Assembly (NCBI GenBank): GCA_050943595.1
Contig: JBMNPM010000006.1
Coordinates: forward strand, 1 to 64,000
Length of the DNA: 64,000 nucleotides
From: JAXGXJ01 sp050943595
Lineage (GTDB): Bacteria > Actinomycetota > Thermoleophilia > RBG-16-64-13
Reading direction: 5' to 3'
Notes under the pieces: model-generated
The model's database searches: none
What the model saw: the letters and a program-made list of their open reading frames with translations, nothing else
Told to the model about the DNA's origin: nothing
Position numbers and translations under genes: made by a program
Shown here: positions 61,400 to 64,000 of the stretch, piece after piece
How positions within the stretch are numbered: position 1 is the stretch's first letter
Layout: each line of letters begins with the position of its first letter

Positions 61400-63442
61400 C
61401 TACAGCAGGGCCCCCACCTGATAGACAATCACTCCCAATACGAAGGCCACCACAAGAGTCAGGCCCACACTGGCCCCCGTCCACGCCCAGGAGCGGGACT
61501 CCTGCCGGATAGCCGCCACCGTAGCTATGCAGGGTATAAAGGTCATCTGCAGGACCAGGAACGCAGCGGCCGCAGCCGGGGTGAGCATGGCGGCGACGGT
61601 AGTCGCCAGATTACCCTCAGCCACTGCCGTCCCTGCAGCAGCCGCCGGGCTGAAGAGAACACCCAAAGTGGCCACGCTGGTCTCCTTGGCAACGAAACTC
61701 GAGAGGAGCGCCACGATGAAGCGCCAGTCACCCAGCCCGAGTAGAGCTCCGGCGGGTTCCAGAAAACGGCCCACACTCCCCAATACGCTCTGGCTCGGGT
61801 CGCCGCCTGGATAGTTCGAGAGCACCCAGATGATGGCCGATACGATCACAATCAGGGTGCCCGCCTTCTTAATGAATGCAATGGTGTTGTTCCACACGTA
61901 CAGGCCGATCGTACGCGGATTGGGCTTGTGGTACAGAGGCATCTCCATGATAAAGGCACTTCTCTCGCCCTTAAAGACCAGGTGACTGACCCCCACGCCC
62001 ACCAAGCCCAACAGCACTAGGTTCCCGCCCACGAGTGCGATGATGGCCCACAGCGCCTGCGCTCCAAAAAACGCCGGGGCCAAGAAAGCGAGGACGGCCA
62101 ACCGGCCGGTGCAGGGCACGAACGGTGTGAGCAGCATGGTGAGCAGACGATCGCGGCGGTCTTCGATGATGCGCGTGCCCAATACGGCGGGAACGTTGCA
62201 GCCGAACCCCAGTACGAGCGGCATACACGACTTGCCATGTAGACCCATCCAGTGCATATAGCGGTCCATCACGTAAGCGGTACGAGCCATGTATCCTACG
62301 TCCTCGAGAAGCCCTAATGCGGCGAAAAAGATGACGAGAATGGGCACGAAAGACAAGACCGTACCGGCACCGGCCACCGCCCCGTCTACGATCAACCCTG
62401 ATAGCCATGCCGGTGCCCAGCTCAACGCCCGGCGCAAGAGATCTGAGAATCCACCCCCGATGAGTTCGCTGAGCGCCCCTGAAGCCGGACCAGCCACGGA
62501 ATAGGTGATGTAGAACAGCACTCCCAGGGCAGCGATCACCACCAGTAGCCCCCAGAAGGGATGTGTCGCCACCCGATCGATGCGGTCGGTGATAGCCGGA
62601 GCACCGGCGCGCGGCCGCACGACCGCCGCTCGGACCATCCTCGCCACCCAGTCGTATCGACCACCGGCGATGTCGAGGTAGGCATCTTCGTGCTGGGACA
62701 GCAGCTCATAGATTGATGGCCATACTTCGGGTGCGGTCTTCTCCACCACGGCGGCGATGTCCGCGTCACCCTCGAGAAGCTTGAGGGCTACCCACCTCGC
62801 CGGGTAGACCTCCGGCAGCCGGCCGGTCAGCAGTCCTTCGATCTGGTCCAGGACGGGACGATGCTTCTCCCGGATGGTGGGCCGGTTGGGATGTGAATCA
62901 CCTTGCCCCTCCGCCGCCGCGACCGCTGCGGCAACAAGCCCACCCAAGCCCCGACGTTTGCTGGCGACGAGTTCCACCACCGGGAGACCCAGGGCCGCCT
63001 CCAACACCCCCGCCTCAACGTGGATCCCGTGAGCCTCAGCCACATCCACCATGTTGAGACCTACCACCACCGGCACATGGAGATTAAGCAGTTCGCCCAC
63101 CAGGTACAGGTTGCGCTCCAGACTCGAGGCGTTGACGATGGCTATGAGGGCATCCGGCGGATCCATCAGGAGACAATCCCGCGCCACCCGTTCCTCATCA
63201 GAGCCCGAGGTCAGACTGTACGTACCGGGCAGATCAACGATCTCCACCCTGCGGCCCTCATGCATGAAGTGGCCGGTCTTCCGCTCCACCGTTTTGCCGG
63301 GCCAGTTACCCACGTGCTGATTGAGCCCGGTGAGAGCATTAAAGATGGTGCTCTTCCCTACATTGGGCTGGCCGGCCAATCCAATACGTAGGGACGCAGT
63401 CGACACGGGAAGCGGCGCAGGCGAGGCGGCCGTCTGCGTCAT
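61400..63442 (-). CDS. feoB: Ferrous iron transporter FeoB
   Basis: 680 aa. An N-terminal G domain (RIGLAGQPNVGKSTIFNALTGLNQHVGNWPGKTVE as G1, LPGTYSL as G3, NMVD as G4) and a helical regulator domain are followed by the transporter core with two Gate motifs (AARTAYVMDRYMHWMGLHGKSCMPLVLGFGCNVPAVLGTR and later FVPCTGRLAV) and about eight to ten membrane helices. It imports Fe(II) across the cytoplasmic membrane. It follows feoA by 10 bp. Confidence 0.97.
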   Translation of the reverse strand: MTQTAASPAPLPVSTASLRIGLAGQPNVGKSTIFNALTGLNQHVGNWPGKTVERKTGHFMHEGRRVEIVDLPGTYSLTSGSDEERVARDCLLMDPPDALIAIVNASSLERNLYLVGELLNLHVPVVVGLNMVDVAEAHGIHVEAGVLEAALGLPVVELVASKRRGLGGLVAAAVAAAEGQGDSHPNRPTIREKHRPVLDQIEGLLTGRLPEVYPARWVALKLLEGDADIAAVVEKTAPEVWPSIYELLSQHEDAYLDIAGGRYDWVARMVRAAVVRPRAGAPAITDRIDRVATHPFWGLLVVIAALGVLFYITYSVAGPASGALSELIGGGFSDLLRRALSWAPAWLSGLIVDGAVAGAGTVLSFVPILVIFFAALGLLEDVGYMARTAYVMDRYMHWMGLHGKSCMPLVLGFGCNVPAVLGTRIIEDRRDRLLTMLLTPFVPCTGRLAVLAFLAPAFFGAQALWAIIALVGGNLVLLGLVGVGVSHLVFKGERSAFIMEMPLYHKPNPRTIGLYVWNNTIAFIKKAGTLIVIVSAIIWVLSNYPGGDPSQSVLGSVGRFLEPAGALLGLGDWRFIVALLSSFVAKETSVATLGVLFSPAAAAGTAVAEGNLATTVAAMLTPAAAAAFLVLQMTFIPCIATVAAIRQESRSWAWTGASVGLTLVVAFVLGVIVYQVGALL

Positions 63443-63452
63443 CGTCGGTCTC

Positions 63453-63737
63453 TTACTCAGCTGATACGGACGACGACAGGCCGGCCATCGCCGGCACCGC
63501 GGACGCTTCTGTGAGATCGGTCTCCACGATCACCCGCTCGGCCTGCCCTCTCCCCAAGGCAATACGTGCACCATGCGCCTCGACAATGAGCGGACCCCGC
63601 CCCCGATTGTGTACCACACGCACCTCGGACCCCGGAGTGAGGCCCAGGGCTATAAGCCGGCGGGCCAAGCCGCCGTGTCGAGGCAATGCGACCACCAGGG
63701 CCTGTTGTCCAACTGCAAGTGCAGCCAAGGTGATCAT
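63453..63737 (-). CDS. feoA: Ferrous iron transport protein FeoA
   Basis: 94 aa from ATG 63737, overlapping the regulator stop as ATGA. SH3-like FeoA domain: TLAALAVGQQALVVALPRHGGLARRLIALGLTPGSEVRVVHNRGRGPLIVEAHGARIALGRGQAERVIVE. Cytoplasmic regulator of FeoB. An unusual ~20-residue tail follows. Confidence 0.95.
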   Translation of the reverse strand: MITLAALAVGQQALVVALPRHGGLARRLIALGLTPGSEVRVVHNRGRGPLIVEAHGARIALGRGQAERVIVETDLTEASAVPAMAGLSSSVSAE

Positions 63738-64000
63738 GGCCGTTCCCCCTCAGGTAGCGTATTGGCATACGCGATGAAATGAGCTAACACATCCGGCTCC
63801 AAGACGTGCTCCAGCCTACAGGCCGCAGCCTCCGCCCTATCCGCCGGGACGGAGAGGACACCGGTCAGAAAATCCCGGATAGCTAGGTGTCGTCTCTCCA
63901 CCTCTCGGGCTATACGAGCACCCTCCGCAGTGAGCGTCGCATGCCCGTAGCGGGCATGCGAGACGAGACCTCGTCCGGCCAGATTCTTAAGCGCACCGGT
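63734..64000 (-). CDS. DtxR/MntR-family metalloregulator, 5' part beyond window
   Basis: 88 codons are visible, open to the right edge. The recognition-helix tail ALKNLAGRGLVSHARYGHATLTAEGARIAREVERRHLAIRDFLTGVL and the dimerisation region with metal-site pattern (RLEHVLEPDVLAHFIAYA) are those of DtxR-type repressors. It should sense Fe(II) or Mn(II) and repress the feoAB genes with which it is translationally coupled. Confidence 0.9.
   Translation of the reverse strand, partial: TGALKNLAGRGLVSHARYGHATLTAEGARIAREVERRHLAIRDFLTGVLSVPADRAEAAACRLEHVLEPDVLAHFIAYANTLPEGERP

Overview
The window looks like chromosomal core sequence from a GC-rich, Gram-positive-type bacterium, most likely a deep-branching member of the Actinomycetota (a Coriobacteriia-, Thermoleophilia- or Geothermincolia-like lineage). 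This is inferred from the block glmU-prs-rplY(ctc)-pth-mfd-prsA-mazG-eno-ftsB-DUF501/ppx, a CarD regulator, a Cys-Asp-rich lipoprotein/Tat export signature, a LexA box of the Gram-positive type and high third-position GC. No phage, insertion sequence or CRISPR array was seen. Two tRNA genes are present, Leu(UAA) and Gln(UUG), neither with an encoded CCA end.

Layout. 1-9.1 kb: the 5' part of an RsbRD-like sensor gene, a large membrane PAS/GAF/GGDEF/EAL protein, an orphan Tat-exported lipoprotein binding protein, and small or single enzymes (DUF454, metallo-beta-lactamase-fold hydrolase, membrane-anchored FAD oxidoreductase). 9.3-22.5 kb: one long minus-strand housekeeping block from tRNA-Gln and glmU down to tRNA-Leu. 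22.5-30.3 kb: carD, ispE, rsmA, tatD, metG, rsmI, a ROK sugar kinase and two small genes. 30.3-34.3 kb: a sugar-phosphate cluster (aldolase/SDR fusion, ribulose-phosphate-epimerase-like protein, LsrF-like aldolase). 34.5-41.5 kb: DNA repair (dinB with a LexA box, nfo) mixed with pgi, a tRNA-queuosine-mannosyltransferase-like protein and a class IV aminotransferase. 41.5-43.7 kb: a parA-ftsZ pair with overlapping reading frames. 43.9-50.1 kb: a B12-binding radical SAM protein, then gcvPA-gcvPB, a NodB deacetylase and a STAS protein. 50.2-57.8 kb: dnaE-hisD-hisB-hisA, with remnants of hisH and hisF, and an O-methyltransferase-like gene. 58-64 kb: FAH-family hydrolase, cimA, ilvE, feoB, feoA and the 3' part of a DtxR-family regulator.

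How the genes work together. Visible modules are replication and repair (dnaE, mfd, dinB, nfo), cell division (ftsZ, parA, ftsB), translation quality and tRNA modification (pth, metG, rsmA, rsmI, QTMAN-like), isoleucine synthesis through citramalate (cimA, ilvE), glycine decarboxylation (gcvPA/PB), ferrous iron uptake under a metalloregulator (dtxR-feoA-feoB), and c-di-GMP or sigma-factor-style signalling (GGDEF protein, STAS protein, RsbRD-like protein).

The most striking observation is the histidine operon. hisA, hisB and hisD look intact, but hisH survives only as its last ~50 codons and hisF only as its first 12 codons, so both subunits of imidazole-glycerol-phosphate synthase are broken at this locus. 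Other points worth a second look are a GlmU lacking its acetyltransferase active site, a DUF501-Ppx/GppA fusion, an EAL domain with two changed active-site positions behind an intact GGDEF, a perfect 18-bp tandem duplication at the start of gcvPA, and two unannotated small reading frames supported by codon use or start/stop coupling.
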